Below, piece after piece: positions 29,631 through 43,744 of a stretch of DNA of 64,000 nucleotides. Both the position numbers and the translations under genes were made by a program. Source of the DNA: Staphylococcus pseudintermedius (GTDB lineage: Bacteria; Bacillota; Bacilli; Staphylococcales; Staphylococcaceae). The stretch spans positions 1-64,000 of the forward strand of contig NZ_MLGE02000016.1 of assembly GCF_001792775.2 (NCBI RefSeq), in the 5' to 3' direction. Every line of letters begins with the position of its first letter. The stretch's first letter is position 1. The notes beneath the pieces are model-generated. The model had not been told where the DNA came from, did not search any database, and worked only from the letters and a program-made list of their open reading frames with translations.

Positions 29631-29677
29631 GGTGATTGGCCACTAAATACATGCACGTATTTAATAGCCAATACACC
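29631..29677. repeat. Long imperfect inverted repeat in the tenA-ssb gap
   Basis: GGTGATTGGC-CACTAAATAC and GTATTTAATA-GCCAATACACC form about 20-bp arms around a 6-base loop, with few mismatches. No T-run follows on either strand, so it is a weak terminator candidate at best. The rest of 29511-29876 shows no gene. Confidence 0.6.
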
Positions 29678-29876
29678 TCATTTTAAGGTTGATAGATAGA
29701 CAATTTAGGTAGCAGGTTATATACCAAATTTCACTAGAGCTCAAGTCAATATGTTGAAGATAAAAGTAATGGTGTGAGATAAATCGAATTATTTCAATCG
29801 GAGTATATACTTTGAGAAGGGTTAATAAAAATAGGTGGGATGATCAAATATTGGAAAATCTTTGCTTGTTGCTTTG

Positions 29877-30224
29877 CTATTCATCGTTGAACTCATCTGT
29901 ATTTGACTCTATCGTTACTGCACCAATTGGAGAGATTTGTGAAACGAGTAATTCTGTAGCATAACGTTTTTCATCATTATGAATATAACGTCTAGTTTGG
30001 ATTTGCCCGCTTATGGCTACAGTTATCCCCTCTTGGATCGTTTCGTGAATTTGAAGAGCAATGTTACCGAACGCTTTACAATTTAAGTAATCAGTGATGG
30101 GCTTTTGTTTTTTACTTAAATACTCTCGCGTGACAGCAACGGTAAAGGTAACAAAGTAACTCTCTTCTTTTTCGTAAAAACTGGGCGGGCGGTTAATGAT
30201 ACCTACTGCTTGAAAATGGTTAAT
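29877..30224 (-). CDS. ssb: Single-stranded DNA-binding protein paralogue, probable ATT start
   Basis: The frame encodes a 115-residue OB-fold SSB: AVGIINRPPSF, the FTVAVTREY strand, DYLNCKAFGNIA and VAISGQIQTRRY. It lacks the acidic DDDIPF-type tail of the main SSB. AGGAGG (30233-30238) is followed after 8 bases by ATT (30222-30224), and the OB fold begins right there. The in-frame GTG overlaps the Shine-Dalgarno sequence, and the upstream residues to 30275 do not resemble SSB. The start is therefore probably ATT. S. aureus has a similar short SSB beside ywpF. Confidence 0.82.
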   Translation of the reverse strand: MNHFQAVGIINRPPSFYEKEESYFVTFTVAVTREYLSKKQKPITDYLNCKAFGNIALQIHETIQEGITVAISGQIQTRRYIHNDEKRYATELLVSQISPIGAVTIESNTDEFNDE

Positions 30225-30413
30225 GTTGTTCACCTCCTGTACCCGTAATATAAACGTTTCATTGTGAAATGGCAAAATGCAAATTCATATAAAATTAAAG
30301 TATGTATCGAGATATATTTAAGCCTTATCGAGAATTATTTTAAAAATTGCGTTATAATGAAAAGTACCATAGAAATTTCGTAAAGTTTTTTAAATGATAT
30401 GGAGGTGGCTCCA

Positions 30414-30848
30414 ATGAAGACGTTTAAAGCTGTTCGTTTTCAAATCGTTTCTGAAAATAGTAGCGTGGCTGAATATGAACTCCTAGACGGTGTAATTATT
30501 AATAAAGAGAATAGTGGTACGGGTTGGGTGTTAGAAATCGTTATTTCAGATATACATCAAGAACAGATGCAAGCGTACATGGAGGCAGAAACACTTTTAG
30601 ATATTCGTGTTGTCATTACGCGACCGTCTAATGATCCTGCACTATTTGATGCGACAATTAAGCATATTACACCTTTAAATGGCAGCATTTCAGTTGTATT
30701 TGAATGTCATATTTATACATTGCGACAAGTTTATGCGGAAAATTTACTCGAGCAATTGGTCAATGAAGGCATGCAAGGTCAAGAGCTCATCACAACGTTC
30801 AATCGCATGATGAAATCTAAACCACGCCTTAAAGACGAACGACAATAA
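30414..30848 (+). CDS. ywpF: YwpF-like family protein
   Basis: The 144-residue protein matches the YwpF-like family of Firmicutes in start (MKTFKAVRFQIV), core (ENSGTGWVLEIVIS, LDIRVVITRPSNDPA) and ITPLNGSISVVFECHIYTLRQ. No enzymatic motif or membrane segment is visible. GGAGG lies 8 bases upstream of the ATG at 30414. It is divergent from ssb and convergent with fabZ. Function is unknown. Confidence 0.85.
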   Translation: MKTFKAVRFQIVSENSSVAEYELLDGVIINKENSGTGWVLEIVISDIHQEQMQAYMEAETLLDIRVVITRPSNDPALFDATIKHITPLNGSISVVFECHIYTLRQVYAENLLEQLVNEGMQGQELITTFNRMMKSKPRLKDERQ

Positions 30849-30915
30849 GATATGAGACTTACATACATGTACTATGTTCAAATTGAATCGTGAAAATGAT
30901 TTACAAAGAACCCAT

Positions 30916-30952
30916 AAAAAACCACCTCATTATGAAGACGAGGTGGTTTTTT
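30916..30952. terminator. Bidirectional terminator between ywpF and fabZ
   Basis: AAAAAACCACCTC and GAGGTGGTTTTTT form a 13-bp perfect stem with T-runs on both strands. Confidence 0.92.
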
Positions 30953-30961
30953 ATATTTGAT

Positions 30962-31405
30962 TTATGCGTTTGGATCTTGTAATGCAAAAGTCAATTCACA
31001 ACTACATGCAATTTGACCATCAACAGTTGCTTTTGCAGTACCTTTACCAATCGGCCCCTTGATTTTTGTAATTTCAACTTCTAACACTAAAGTATCGCCA
31101 GGCACCACTTGCTTTTTAAATCGACATTTATCAATTCCTGCAAATAAAGCGAGCTTTCCTTTGTTTTCTTCACTATTTAACATTGCTACTGCACCCGTTT
31201 GAGCCAACGCTTCAGTAATTAAAACGCCCGGCATAACCGCATAATCTGGAAAATGTCCTTGGAAAAACGGTTCATTACCAGAGACTTGTTTAATGCCTAC
31301 ACAACGCTGACCTGGTTCGTATTCAACCACTTTATCAATCAATAAAAATGGTTGTCTGTGCGGGATGATGTTTTTTATTTCATTATAATTAAAGATTGTT
31401 TCCAT
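30962..31405 (-). CDS. fabZ: 3-hydroxyacyl-ACP dehydratase FabZ
   Basis: The 147-residue hot-dog-fold enzyme of fatty acid elongation has the catalytic His in [12 protein letters not shown] and the catalytic Glu in [17 protein letters not shown] precedes the ATG at 31405. It is the last gene of the DUF1146-murA-small membrane protein-fabZ unit, and its start touches the stop of the small membrane protein gene. Confidence 0.95.
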   Translation of the reverse strand: METIFNYNEIKNIIPHRQPFLLIDKVVEYEPGQRCVGIKQVSGNEPFFQGHFPDYAVMPGVLITEALAQTGAVAMLNSEENKGKLALFAGIDKCRFKKQVVPGDTLVLEVEITKIKGPIGKGTAKATVDGQIACSCELTFALQDPNA

Positions 31406-31602
31406 TAGTGATGTCCTCCAATTGTTTCGATGATATGTTGCCAAAACCTTAAATTAAATGTATTCAACACGTTATCATGGTTGATAATAAAGCCTGTCAT
31501 TAAACCGACTACAAACATCATGATTGCGATAAAAACAAATAAAGTTAATTTAAAACTAGTTGAATCCATTAATGTTTGTAGCCCATATCTCCATTTAGTC
31601 AT
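31405..31602 (-). CDS. Small single-span membrane protein (EpuA-like), downstream of murA
   Basis: The 65-residue protein has a basic N-terminus and one hydrophobic helix ([21 protein letters not shown], about residues 19-39), with the remainder outside. Length, topology and position between murA and fabZ fit the EpuA family, often annotated as an RNA polymerase beta-associated small protein. The ATG at 31602 overlaps the murA stop by 8 bases; an alternative GTG lies at 31623. Function is unknown. Confidence 0.7.
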   Translation of the reverse strand: MTKWRYGLQTLMDSTSFKLTLFVFIAIMMFVVGLMTGFIINHDNVLNTFNLRFWQHIIETIGGHH

Positions 31603-32860
31603 TAATTCTTTCAATATTGGCACCTAAAGATTTAAGCTTGCCATGAAAGTCAACATAACCACGGTCAAGGTGTTTTAACTCAGTGACAATCGTTTCACCA
31701 TCAGCTACAAGTCCAGCTAAAATTAATGCTGCGGCAGCACGTAAATCGGTCGCCTTCACTTGTGCCCCTTGCAACGCACTTTTCCCTTCGATTTTAGCGC
31801 TACGACCTTCAACTGAAATTTGTGCGTTCATACGTTTGAATTCCGCCACATGCATAAAACGGTTTTCAAATACGGTTTCAGTCACCACTTTATGCCCTTC
31901 TGCTGTGAGGAGTAACGCCATCATTTGGGACTGCATATCTGTTGGGAAACCAGGATGTGGCAATGTTTTAATATCGACAGGCTGTAATTTTTCCGGTGCA
32001 GTCACTCGAATGCCCTCTTCTGTATAATCTAATTCGACACCCATTTCTTCTAATTTATATACGAGACTTGTCATGTGCTCTTTAATCGCACCTTTGACGA
32101 GCACATCACCGCGTGTAATGGCAGCTGCGATCATCAATGTACCGGCTTCAATACGGTCAGGAATGATAGCATGCTTCACCCCTTTTAATGATTCAACACC
32201 ATTAATGATTACGGTATCGGTACCGGCACCTTTGATATCGCCGCCCATTTCATTGATATAGTTCGCTAAATCCACAATTTCTGGCTCTCTCGCAACATTT
32301 TCAATCACTGTACGCCCTTTTGCTAACGAAGCTGCCATCATGATGTTCTGTGTTGCACCGACACTTGGAAAGTCGAAATGAATTTCATTACCAACTAGTC
32401 CTTGAGGTGCCTCTGCGTAAATATATCCTGCTTCTTGATGAATTTCAGCACCAAGCGCTTCTAATCCTTTCAAATGTTGTTCAATCGGACGTGAACCAAT
32501 CGCACATCCTCCTGGTAATGCGACTTTAGCTCGTCCTAAACGCGCCAATAACGGCCCCATAACTAAAATACTCGCTCTCATCTTACTCACATATTCATAT
32601 GGCGCTTCTTCACTTAAATCTTTCGACGCATCAACAGTTACTGATTGTTGTTTTTCGTTATATTTAATTTTTGCATTTAATACGCTCAATACATTATTAA
32701 TAGTTTCCACATCACTTAACGCCGGAACGTTGACAAGTTCACTTTTACCATCACTTGCTAACAAAGACGCTGTAAGAATCGGCAAAACTGCATTTTTCGC
32801 TCCTTCTACTCCGACTTCACCTTTAAGTGTATTTCCACCTTTAACAATAATTCTATCCAT
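31595..32860 (-). CDS. murA: UDP-N-acetylglucosamine 1-carboxyvinyltransferase MurA
   Basis: The 421-residue EPSP-like enzyme performs the first committed step of peptidoglycan synthesis and is the fosfomycin target. The catalytic cysteine lies in [15 protein letters not shown] (near residue 119), and K22 in EGAKNAVLP is conserved. Its location beside fabZ marks it as the primary MurA; the paralogue murZ is at 53.4 kb. It is cotranscribed with the upstream DUF1146 gene. Confidence 0.94.
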   Translation of the reverse strand: MDRIIVKGGNTLKGEVGVEGAKNAVLPILTASLLASDGKSELVNVPALSDVETINNVLSVLNAKIKYNEKQQSVTVDASKDLSEEAPYEYVSKMRASILVMGPLLARLGRAKVALPGGCAIGSRPIEQHLKGLEALGAEIHQEAGYIYAEAPQGLVGNEIHFDFPSVGATQNIMMAASLAKGRTVIENVAREPEIVDLANYINEMGGDIKGAGTDTVIINGVESLKGVKHAIIPDRIEAGTLMIAAAITRGDVLVKGAIKEHMTSLVYKLEEMGVELDYTEEGIRVTAPEKLQPVDIKTLPHPGFPTDMQSQMMALLLTAEGHKVVTETVFENRFMHVAEFKRMNAQISVEGRSAKIEGKSALQGAQVKATDLRAAAALILAGLVADGETIVTELKHLDRGYVDFHGKLKSLGANIERIND

Positions 32861-32970
32861 CTTATTAATCCTCCACTATGCTTACAGCTCTATTCTATTT
32901 TTGCTCTGAAAATAAGTCTATCTACCCATAACGTATTAACTTATTTTATACACTTTAAACATCTTAACAA

Positions 32971-33201
32971 TTAAAATAAGTATTTAATCTGAGTTGAAAA
33001 TTGTAATAAATCAATGATAAAATTACTCACACTTGTGCCAATCACTATTGCCAAAAATATCATGATGACTTGTACTTGTAATGGAAATCCCTTTTTGAAA
33101 AACTGGTCTAAACGAACGGCGTTTAATCCCCAATAGGCGACACAAATGCATAAAACATGCATTATAATATGTGCTATCGCAAATTGTCCTAAATAATCCA
33201 T
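32971..33201 (-). CDS. DUF1146 (YwzB-like) membrane protein
   Basis: The 76-residue protein has two membrane helices (about residues 6-28 and 42-65) joined by the family motif YWGLNAVRLDQFFKKG. The ATG at 33201 was chosen; a GTG at 33222 sits at the ribosome-binding sequence. It precedes murA on the same strand, as ywzB does in B. subtilis. Function is unknown. The gap 33202-33540 upstream shows only weak promoter-like sequences and no gene. Confidence 0.8.
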   Translation of the reverse strand: MDYLGQFAIAHIIMHVLCICVAYWGLNAVRLDQFFKKGFPLQVQVIMIFLAIVIGTSVSNFIIDLLQFSTQIKYLF

Positions 33202-33540
33202 TAATTGATATTGCTCCTTCACATATAATCTCTTTTACTAATTTTACATGATTTAAAGCCCAAATCATACTATAAGCAACTTAAAGAAACACAATTTTTC
33301 ACATTATAATGCTTAATGACAAGCAATTTACATTTTACTGGCTTTCATAGTTTTTGTATAGAATTTTTGCAAAGCATGTGCCAACTTTTCAGCATGTGAA
33401 ATGTAAGCGTTATCACCTTGAGAGTCGTCTTACTATATTTACAAAGTCAGTCGATATGTCTACATCTACTCAAATGTGTTTAAGGAAATTTTACAGGTTG
33501 CTTCAATGTCGACCGTTACCTTGTCGCCTTGAATAACGCC

Positions 33541-33581
33541 AAAAAGCTCGGTCTGCCACGAGGGACATACCGAGCTTTTTG
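33541..33581. terminator. Terminator after atpC
   Basis: AAAAAGCTCGGT and ACCGAGCTTTTT form a 12-bp perfect stem with A and T runs outside. It ends the atp operon transcript 13 bases past atpC. Confidence 0.92.
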
Positions 33582-33593
33582 ATGTGCATATGA

Positions 33594-33998
33594 TTATTTA
33601 TATTTCGCAACTTCGATACGATTTTCAGCGCGCTTCAATGCACGTTCAGCACGTCTTAAATCCGTATCATCACGATCGCCTTCAAGGTAGAAAGTTGCAC
33701 GTTGTTTCGCTGATTTCGCACGCTCTAAGTCAATATCATCTGCTGACTCTGCAGCTTGAGCTAGAATGTTCACTTTTTCGTGACGAATTTCAGCAAACCC
33801 TTCTGTTACAGCTATATAATCCGATTTGCCATCTTTAGTCACTTTCACATGACCAATACGCAATGGTGTAACCGTCGGAATGTGACCGTACATCACACCC
33901 ATCTCGCCTGCTGTCGTTTGTAAGACAACAATTTCGACATTGTCTTCTTTATAAACAGAACCATTAGGAGTGACGATATCTAAGGTTAATGTGTTCAT
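33594..33998 (-). CDS. atpC: ATP synthase epsilon subunit
   Basis: The 134-residue F1 epsilon subunit has an N-terminal β-sandwich (TLDIVTPNGSVYKED, GEMGVMYGHIPTVTPL) and C-terminal helices (DIDLERAKSAKQRA, DDTDLRRAERALKRAENR) that can inhibit rotation. It is the last gene of the operon, 22 bases after atpD. Confidence 0.96.
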   Translation of the reverse strand: MNTLTLDIVTPNGSVYKEDNVEIVVLQTTAGEMGVMYGHIPTVTPLRIGHVKVTKDGKSDYIAVTEGFAEIRHEKVNILAQAAESADDIDLERAKSAKQRATFYLEGDRDDTDLRRAERALKRAENRIEVAKYK

Positions 33999-34020
33999 TA
34001 TCCAAGCCTCCTAATTTGTA

Positions 34021-35445
<1,425 letters not shown>

Positions 35446-35457
35446 TTATAATCAAAA

Positions 35458-36327
35458 TTATTCTAACGCTGCTGAACCACCAACAATTTCAGTAATTTGT
35501 TGTGTAATGGCTGCTTGTCGCGCTCGGTTATATTGTAATGATAAATCGTCAATCATTTCTGTTGCATTATCTGAGGCATTCTTCATTGCATTCATACGTG
35601 ACGCATGTTCACTTGCTTTTGCATCAAGAATCGTACCATAAATTAAACTCTCAATATATTGAGGTAATAATATTTTCAGAATGGCATCTTTGTCTGGCTC
35701 AAATTCATAAGTGGCCATTGCACCGTGACCTAAGCTAGAGTCCTCTGGAGATAATGGTAATAATTTTTTACTGCTAGGCTTATTCTCGATTACACTTACG
35801 TAATGGCTATAGTAGATGTGTAATTCATCAATTTGTTCATCTACGTATAAATCGATGGCACGTTTTCCGATTGCCTGAATTGTTTTGAATGCAGGCTGAT
35901 CCGGGATGTCAGTTAACGTATTTTCAAGTTGATAGCCACGGTTTTGTAAAAATGTCGCACCGATTTGTCCAAGTACGATAATACGATACTCTTCTGGACT
36001 GTTATGACGTTGTTCGATATCACGAATCATTTTCTTTAACACGTTCGCGCTATAAGCACCCGCAAGTCCACGATCGCTCGTAATGACCATATAACCTACA
36101 CGTTTCACAGGACGTTCGTTCAACATCGGATGTGATGAAACTCTATTCGACCCTGCGATTGCTGTAATTGCGTCTTTCATTTTTTCCATATAAGGACGAA
36201 ATGTCATCGCATTCTTCTCAGCTTTACGTAATTTAGAACTTGATACCATGTTCATTGCATTCGTAATCTGCTTCGTCTTTTTCGTCGATTTTATACGTGA
36301 ATCAATTTCTTTTAATGAAGCCACCAT
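35458..36327 (-). CDS. atpG: ATP synthase gamma subunit
   Basis: The 289-residue central-stalk subunit has the N-terminal helix [20 protein letters not shown] and the C-terminal helix ending [11 protein letters not shown], which form the coiled-coil rotor; [15 protein letters not shown] near residue 80 is conserved. It lies between atpA and atpD, with short gaps. Confidence 0.97.
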   Translation of the reverse strand: MVASLKEIDSRIKSTKKTKQITNAMNMVSSSKLRKAEKNAMTFRPYMEKMKDAITAIAGSNRVSSHPMLNERPVKRVGYMVITSDRGLAGAYSANVLKKMIRDIEQRHNSPEEYRIIVLGQIGATFLQNRGYQLENTLTDIPDQPAFKTIQAIGKRAIDLYVDEQIDELHIYYSHYVSVIENKPSSKKLLPLSPEDSSLGHGAMATYEFEPDKDAILKILLPQYIESLIYGTILDAKASEHASRMNAMKNASDNATEMIDDLSLQYNRARQAAITQQITEIVGGSAALE

Positions 36328-36361
36328 CTCACCACCTTATCTATTTTAATCATCTGTTCAA

Positions 36362-37873
<1,512 letters not shown>

Positions 37874-37899
37874 CTATGTCACTCCTCCATTTAATCTAA

Positions 37900-38439
37900 T
37901 TAATGTACTCTGTTAAATTTCTTAACGAGTTGATTTAAATCATTTTGTACACTACCGTCATATACTTTTGTACCGATTTTCACGCGTACGCCACCGATCA
38001 GTTCTTCGTTTACAGTAGAATGAATGATTAAATCTTTAAGTCCTGTACGATCTAACAATGCGTTTGTCACTTGCATTAATTCATCTTCATTTAAAGTTGA
38101 AGCTGATTCAACATAAGCATCTGCCAGACCGTGGAATTGATAATACTGCGCTTCAAATGCTTTGAAAATAGCAGGTATTAAATGTAAATTACGGTGTCCC
38201 GCAACAATTTTTAACGTATTCATCAAATAAGGTTGTGTTCCTGCAAAAACATTATCTACAATATGACGTCTATCCGCTATTGTAATTTTTGGTTCATAAT
38301 CGATGCCTTTTAAGTAATCGATTTGACTTTCAACAGCTGTATTGATTTCTGTAAATTCATCATATACCTCGGATAAGATATTGTGTGATAATGTAACATC
38401 ATACAGTGCTTGGGCATATTTTTGAGCAACGTTAGCCAT
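37900..38439 (-). CDS. atpH: ATP synthase delta subunit
   Basis: The 179-residue peripheral-stalk subunit links F1 to the b subunits. VAQKYAQALYDV at the N-terminus and the C-terminal EELIGGVRVKIGTKVYDGSV region are family marks. Its start overlaps the atpF stop. Confidence 0.96.
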   Translation of the reverse strand: MANVAQKYAQALYDVTLSHNILSEVYDEFTEINTAVESQIDYLKGIDYEPKITIADRRHIVDNVFAGTQPYLMNTLKIVAGHRNLHLIPAIFKAFEAQYYQFHGLADAYVESASTLNEDELMQVTNALLDRTGLKDLIIHSTVNEELIGGVRVKIGTKVYDGSVQNDLNQLVKKFNRVH

Positions 38440-38957
38440 TACTTATCCCCTACCTCTTTAACGTACTTCTCTATTAAAGCTTTTTGATCTTGTTCAGAGA
38501 TTTCTTTACGTAATACTTTTGATGCAATCAGTACTGAGAGTTCCGAAACTTGATTATTAATTTCTGCTAATGCACGTTCTTTTTCACTCTTAATTTCACT
38601 TTGTGCCGTTTCAAGCATACCATTGGCACGTTGATTTGCTTCATGAAGGATTTCTTCTTGTTGACGTCTTGCTTGTAACTTGGCATCTTCAAGAATTTTA
38701 TGAACTTCATCTTGTGTTTCTTTAAGTTTTTGTCTATTTTCTTCTTCTAAACGTTGCGCATTCAATTTTGCACGTTCTGCATCATCAATGTCTTGATTAA
38801 TTGAACGCTCACGATCGTCCATGACTTTTTTAAGTGGTCCCCAAGCAAACTTTCTAAGTAGTGCGAGTAAAATGAGGAAAGTTACTACTGTTACAATAAT
38901 ATCCCCAATGTTCACGCCACCACCTGCTGCTGCAAGGGTAAATAAATTAGCAGTCAC
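38439..38957 (-). CDS. atpF: ATP synthase b subunit
   Basis: The 172-residue protein has one N-terminal membrane helix (about 14-35) followed by a long charged coiled coil ([20 protein letters not shown] onward). The GTG at 38957 gives the family length. A reading to 38987 adds residues that cover the AAAGGAG ribosome-binding site, so it was not used. Confidence 0.93.
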   Translation of the reverse strand: MTANLFTLAAAGGGVNIGDIIVTVVTFLILLALLRKFAWGPLKKVMDDRERSINQDIDDAERAKLNAQRLEEENRQKLKETQDEVHKILEDAKLQARRQQEEILHEANQRANGMLETAQSEIKSEKERALAEINNQVSELSVLIASKVLRKEISEQDQKALIEKYVKEVGDK

Positions 38958-39123
38958 TATGATGTACACTCCTTTCAACCATTTCATCTGTTCAAATAAT
39001 AAAAACGAATGGCGAAAGCCTAATCTGTACTAGACCTCGCCCTGACAAATGTTTTTCATATGTAAAAATAAGAAATTAACAAATGTCTTTATTACGTCAT
39101 GCTTCCTAACTGATTAGCTTCGA

Positions 39124-39366
<243 letters not shown>

Positions 39367-39378
39367 TTAATTTTTATT

Positions 39379-40119
<741 letters not shown>

Positions 40120-40135
40120 TCAAAATATAATTCAA

Positions 40136-40492
40136 TCACGATTCCTTCTTTAACAAAGGACGAAAAACCATTAACACATATGAAACCATCAATCCTATGA
40201 GCACGCCGAGTATATGTATTTGCGCTTGAAATAGTACCCATATGACACATGCCAATATAGCGACGAGATAGCGCCAACCATTCCCAGTTGAAATAGGTTC
40301 TGCTGAGAAACGCTTTGCCCGCCATAAATAATATTCAAAAATGCACGTATTCACTATAGATGCTATTATCCCTACGATGAGCCCAAGTACAATCGGTTGT
40401 TGCACGTCTAAAGAATAGAGGATTAATAGCCCTGCTAAAATCGTAGCGTAATATGTTAAAAACGGCTGAAACATTTTATAAAAACGATTCAT
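40136..40492 (-). CDS. atpI: ATP synthase accessory protein AtpI
   Basis: This is a small membrane protein of 118 residues with about four hydrophobic segments (LTYYATILAGLLILYSL; VLGLIVGIIASIVNTCIF; two after residue 70). It is the first gene of the atp operon. AtpI is thought to help c-ring assembly or magnesium handling. The ATG at 40492 follows AAGAGG and gives the length usual for staphylococcal AtpI. Confidence 0.88.
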   Translation of the reverse strand: MNRFYKMFQPFLTYYATILAGLLILYSLDVQQPIVLGLIVGIIASIVNTCIFEYYLWRAKRFSAEPISTGNGWRYLVAILACVIWVLFQAQIHILGVLIGLMVSYVLMVFRPLLKKES

Positions 40493-40553
40493 ATTGAGCC
40501 TCTTTTCTGCCTTAAGACACAATTCTGAAAGCCGTTCCATACATACAACTTTC

Positions 40554-40582
40554 ATAATAATATAGGGCGAAAAGTGTGTCAA
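40554..40582 (-). promoter_or_regulatory. σA promoter of the atp operon
   Basis: TTGACA (40577-40582), 17-base spacer and TATTAT (40554-40559) on the minus strand, about 60 bases upstream of atpI. No terminator was seen between mnaA and this promoter, so some read-through is possible. Confidence 0.8.
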
Positions 40583-40660
40583 TTGCACAATTAAAAGGGT
40601 CAATTTTTATAAATTGAATTGTCACATATTTGACACATTCGTCCCTATTAAAATGTCACT

Positions 40661-41800
40661 TTACTTGTCCACTCGAAATGGAGCGGGTTTTTGATCGATT
40701 AAACCGTAAAAGTATTTAATATTTTCACAAATACGTTGTGACGCTTGCCCATCACCATACGGATTTTGTGCGACACTCATCGCTTCATACAACGCTTCAT
40801 CAGTTAATAAAGCTTTAGTTGCTTCGTAAACATCCGCTTCTTCAGTACCGACGAGTCGGAGTGTCCCCGCTTCCACGCCTTCTGGACGCTCTGTTGTATC
40901 TCTTAATACGAGCACAGGCTTGCCGAGTGAAGGTGCTTCTTCTTGTACACCACCTGAATCTGTCAAAATAAAGTGCGCTTGATGTGCAAAGTTATGAAAA
41001 TCAACAACTTCGAGTGGTTCAATTAATTCAATACGTTCATGATTACTTAAATGTTTATAAGCAATTTCACGTACTTTAGGATTTTTATGCATTGGGTAGA
41101 CGATGACCGCATCTTCAAATTCCTCAACAATGCGTCTAGCCGCTTTAAAAATATGATGCATAGGTTCACCAATATTTTCGCGACGGTGCGCAGTGAGTAA
41201 GATAATACGCTTATCTTGATGACGTTGAATGATGTCTGATTGGTATTGTGGATCGACAGTCGTATGCATAGCGTCAATCGCTGTGTTACCCGTTACAACA
41301 ACCTTTTCAGGGTCTTTGTTTTCTTGCAATAAGTTTGCTTGTGCCTGTTCAGTCGGTGCAAAATGTAAATCAGCCATAATACCGGTCATTTGACGATTCA
41401 TTTCTTCTGGGAATGGAGAATACTTATTCCAAGTTCGTAACCCGGCTTCAACGTGGCCAATGCTAATCTCGTTGTAAAATGCAGCGAGACTTCCTGCAAA
41501 AGTTGTTGTCGTATCTCCATGGACCAATATCATATCTGGTTGTGCCTTTTTGATGACATCTTCTAACCCGAGTAATACGCGTGATGTCACTTCTGATAAC
41601 GTCTGCCCCTGTTTCATCACGTTTAAATCATAATCAGGTTCAATTCCAAACGTATCTAATACAGAATCTAACATTTCACGGTGTTGTGCAGTGACCACGA
41701 CTATAGGTTCTAATGCTTCATCTTTTTTGAGCTGTAAAACGAGCGGTGCCATTTTAATCGCTTCAGGCCTAGTACCAAAAATCGTCACTATCCTTTTCAT
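40661..41800 (-). CDS. mnaA: UDP-N-acetylglucosamine 2-epimerase (non-hydrolysing)
   Basis: The 379-residue GT-B-fold enzyme interconverts UDP-GlcNAc and UDP-ManNAc, supplying ManNAc for wall teichoic acid linkage units. Motifs are FGTRPEAIKMAPL at the N-terminus, VHGDTTTTFAGSLAAFY near 95, HVEAGLRTWN near 120, and TDSGGVQEEAPSLGKPVLV near 285. The ATG at 41800 lies 9 bases after AAGGAG. It is 22 bases downstream of upp. Confidence 0.94.
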   Translation of the reverse strand: MKRIVTIFGTRPEAIKMAPLVLQLKKDEALEPIVVVTAQHREMLDSVLDTFGIEPDYDLNVMKQGQTLSEVTSRVLLGLEDVIKKAQPDMILVHGDTTTTFAGSLAAFYNEISIGHVEAGLRTWNKYSPFPEEMNRQMTGIMADLHFAPTEQAQANLLQENKDPEKVVVTGNTAIDAMHTTVDPQYQSDIIQRHQDKRIILLTAHRRENIGEPMHHIFKAARRIVEEFEDAVIVYPMHKNPKVREIAYKHLSNHERIELIEPLEVVDFHNFAHQAHFILTDSGGVQEEAPSLGKPVLVLRDTTERPEGVEAGTLRLVGTEEADVYEATKALLTDEALYEAMSVAQNPYGDGQASQRICENIKYFYGLIDQKPAPFRVDK

Positions 41801-41822
41801 GTCAATGCGCTCCTTGTATGAA

Positions 41823-42452
41823 TTATTTTGTACCGAATAGACGGTCTCCAGCATCGCCGAGACCAGGGATGATATAAGCATTGTCATCTAACTTTTCATC
41901 CAATGCGGCAATAAAAATATCCACATCTTCATGTGCTGCTTGAAGTTTTTCCACGCCTTCTGGAGCGGCAATTAAACACATAAAGCGAATATGTTTCGCG
42001 CCTCGCTTTTTCAATGAGTTAATTGCTTCGATCGCTGATGCACCCGTTGCAAGCATTGGGTCGACTACGATGATTTCGCGTTCTTCAATATCTTGTGGTA
42101 GTTTCACAAAATATTCGATCGCTTCAAGTGTTTCAGGGTCACGATATAAACCGACATGACCTATTCTTGCTGCAGGGACAAGGTTTAAAATACCTGTTGT
42201 CATACCAAGACCCGCGCGTAAAATTGGAACAAAAGCGAGCTTTTTGCCTGATAAGCGTTTCGCAATCGCTTTCGTAACAGGTGTTTCGATTTCAACCTCT
42301 TGAAGCTCTAAATCACGTGTCACTTCATAAGCCATTAACATGCCTACTTCATCAACTAATTCACGAAATGCTTTTGTACCAGTATTCACATCTCGAATAA
42401 AGCTTAACTTATGTTGGATTAAAGGGTGATCAAATACATGTACTTTACCCAT
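41823..42452 (-). CDS. upp: Uracil phosphoribosyltransferase
   Basis: The 209-residue PRTase converts uracil and PRPP to UMP. The PRPP-binding loop is [12 protein letters not shown] near residue 130 and the uracil-binding C-terminus is [16 protein letters not shown]. It lies between glyA and mnaA, as in S. aureus. Confidence 0.97.
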   Translation of the reverse strand: MGKVHVFDHPLIQHKLSFIRDVNTGTKAFRELVDEVGMLMAYEVTRDLELQEVEIETPVTKAIAKRLSGKKLAFVPILRAGLGMTTGILNLVPAARIGHVGLYRDPETLEAIEYFVKLPQDIEEREIIVVDPMLATGASAIEAINSLKKRGAKHIRFMCLIAAPEGVEKLQAAHEDVDIFIAALDEKLDDNAYIIPGLGDAGDRLFGTK

Positions 42453-42485
42453 GATATTGCCTCCGTTTGTTCTAAAATAATTGGT

Positions 42486-43724
42486 TTATTGATATAAAGG
42501 GAATTTTTCAGTCAACGCTTGAACACGTGACTTCGCATCTGCTAAAACTTTCTGATCTTCATGGTTTTTAAGAACGTCGCTTATAATACGACCAACCTCT
42601 TCAAAAGCATTTTCATCAAAACCACGTGTTGTTGCAGCTGGAGTACCTAAACGGATACCGCTTGTAACAAAAGGTTTCTCTTGATCGAATGGAATCGTAT
42701 TTTTGTTACATGTAATACCAATTTCATCAAGTGCCTCTTCTGCTACTTTACCTGTAATGCCTACAGAACCTTTAACATCTACTGATACAAGATGGTTATC
42801 TGTACCACCAGATACAATTCTAAAGCCATTATCTTTTAAAGTTTTTGCAAGCATTTGCGCATTTTTAATCACTTGTTGTTGATACGTTTTAAATTCTGGT
42901 TGTAATGCTTCTCCAAATGCAACAGCTTTCGCAGCGATCACATGCTCAAGTGGACCACCTTGAATGCCAGGGAAAATTGTTTTATCAATCTCTTTTTTAT
43001 ATTCTTCTTTGCATAAAATCATACCGCCACGAGGACCACGTAACGTTTTATGCGTTGTTGTTGTAACGAAATCCGCAAATTCAACTGGGTTTTGGTGAAG
43101 ACCCGCTGCAACAAGCCCTGCAATATGCGCCATATCTACCATTAACTTTGCGCCAACTTCATCAGCAATTTCTTTAAATTTCTTGAAGTCGATTGAACGT
43201 GAATAAGCAGATGCACCCGCTACGATTAATTTAGGCTTGTGTTCTTTTGCTAACTTACGAACTTCTTCATAGTCAATATGCTCTTCGTCTTTAGTTACAC
43301 CATATTCCACAAAGTTGTAGAACTTACCACTAAAGTTAACTGGTGAACCGTGCGTTAAGTGACCGCCATGACTTAAATTCATACCGAGTACTGTGTCACC
43401 ATGTTCAAGTGCAACAAGATATACAGCCATATTCGCTTGTGAACCAGAATGCGGTTGGACATTGACATGTTCAGCATTGAAAAGTGCTTTTGCTCTATCA
43501 ATTGCAAGCTGTTCCGTTTGGTCTACAAATACGCATCCCCCATAGTAACGGCGTCCAGGATAACCTTCAGCATATTTATTCGTCATGACTGAACCTTGTG
43601 CTTCCATGACTGCTTCAGAAACAAAGTTCTCAGATGCAATTAACTCAATGCTTGTGTTTTGACGATGAAACTCTTTTTGAATACTTTCAAATACAGACTT
43701 ATCTTGTTTAGCAAGAAATGACAT
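42486..43724 (-). CDS. glyA: Serine hydroxymethyltransferase
   Basis: The 412-residue PLP enzyme interconverts serine and glycine with tetrahydrofolate. [38 protein letters not shown] and the PLP lysine in [14 protein letters not shown] (near residue 226) are present. The ATG at 43724 follows AGAGGG; an in-frame TTG lies two codons upstream. Confidence 0.97.
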   Translation of the reverse strand: MSFLAKQDKSVFESIQKEFHRQNTSIELIASENFVSEAVMEAQGSVMTNKYAEGYPGRRYYGGCVFVDQTEQLAIDRAKALFNAEHVNVQPHSGSQANMAVYLVALEHGDTVLGMNLSHGGHLTHGSPVNFSGKFYNFVEYGVTKDEEHIDYEEVRKLAKEHKPKLIVAGASAYSRSIDFKKFKEIADEVGAKLMVDMAHIAGLVAAGLHQNPVEFADFVTTTTHKTLRGPRGGMILCKEEYKKEIDKTIFPGIQGGPLEHVIAAKAVAFGEALQPEFKTYQQQVIKNAQMLAKTLKDNGFRIVSGGTDNHLVSVDVKGSVGITGKVAEEALDEIGITCNKNTIPFDQEKPFVTSGIRLGTPAATTRGFDENAFEEVGRIISDVLKNHEDQKVLADAKSRVQALTEKFPLYQ

Positions 43725-43744
43725 AGACAATTCCCTCTTTTCTG

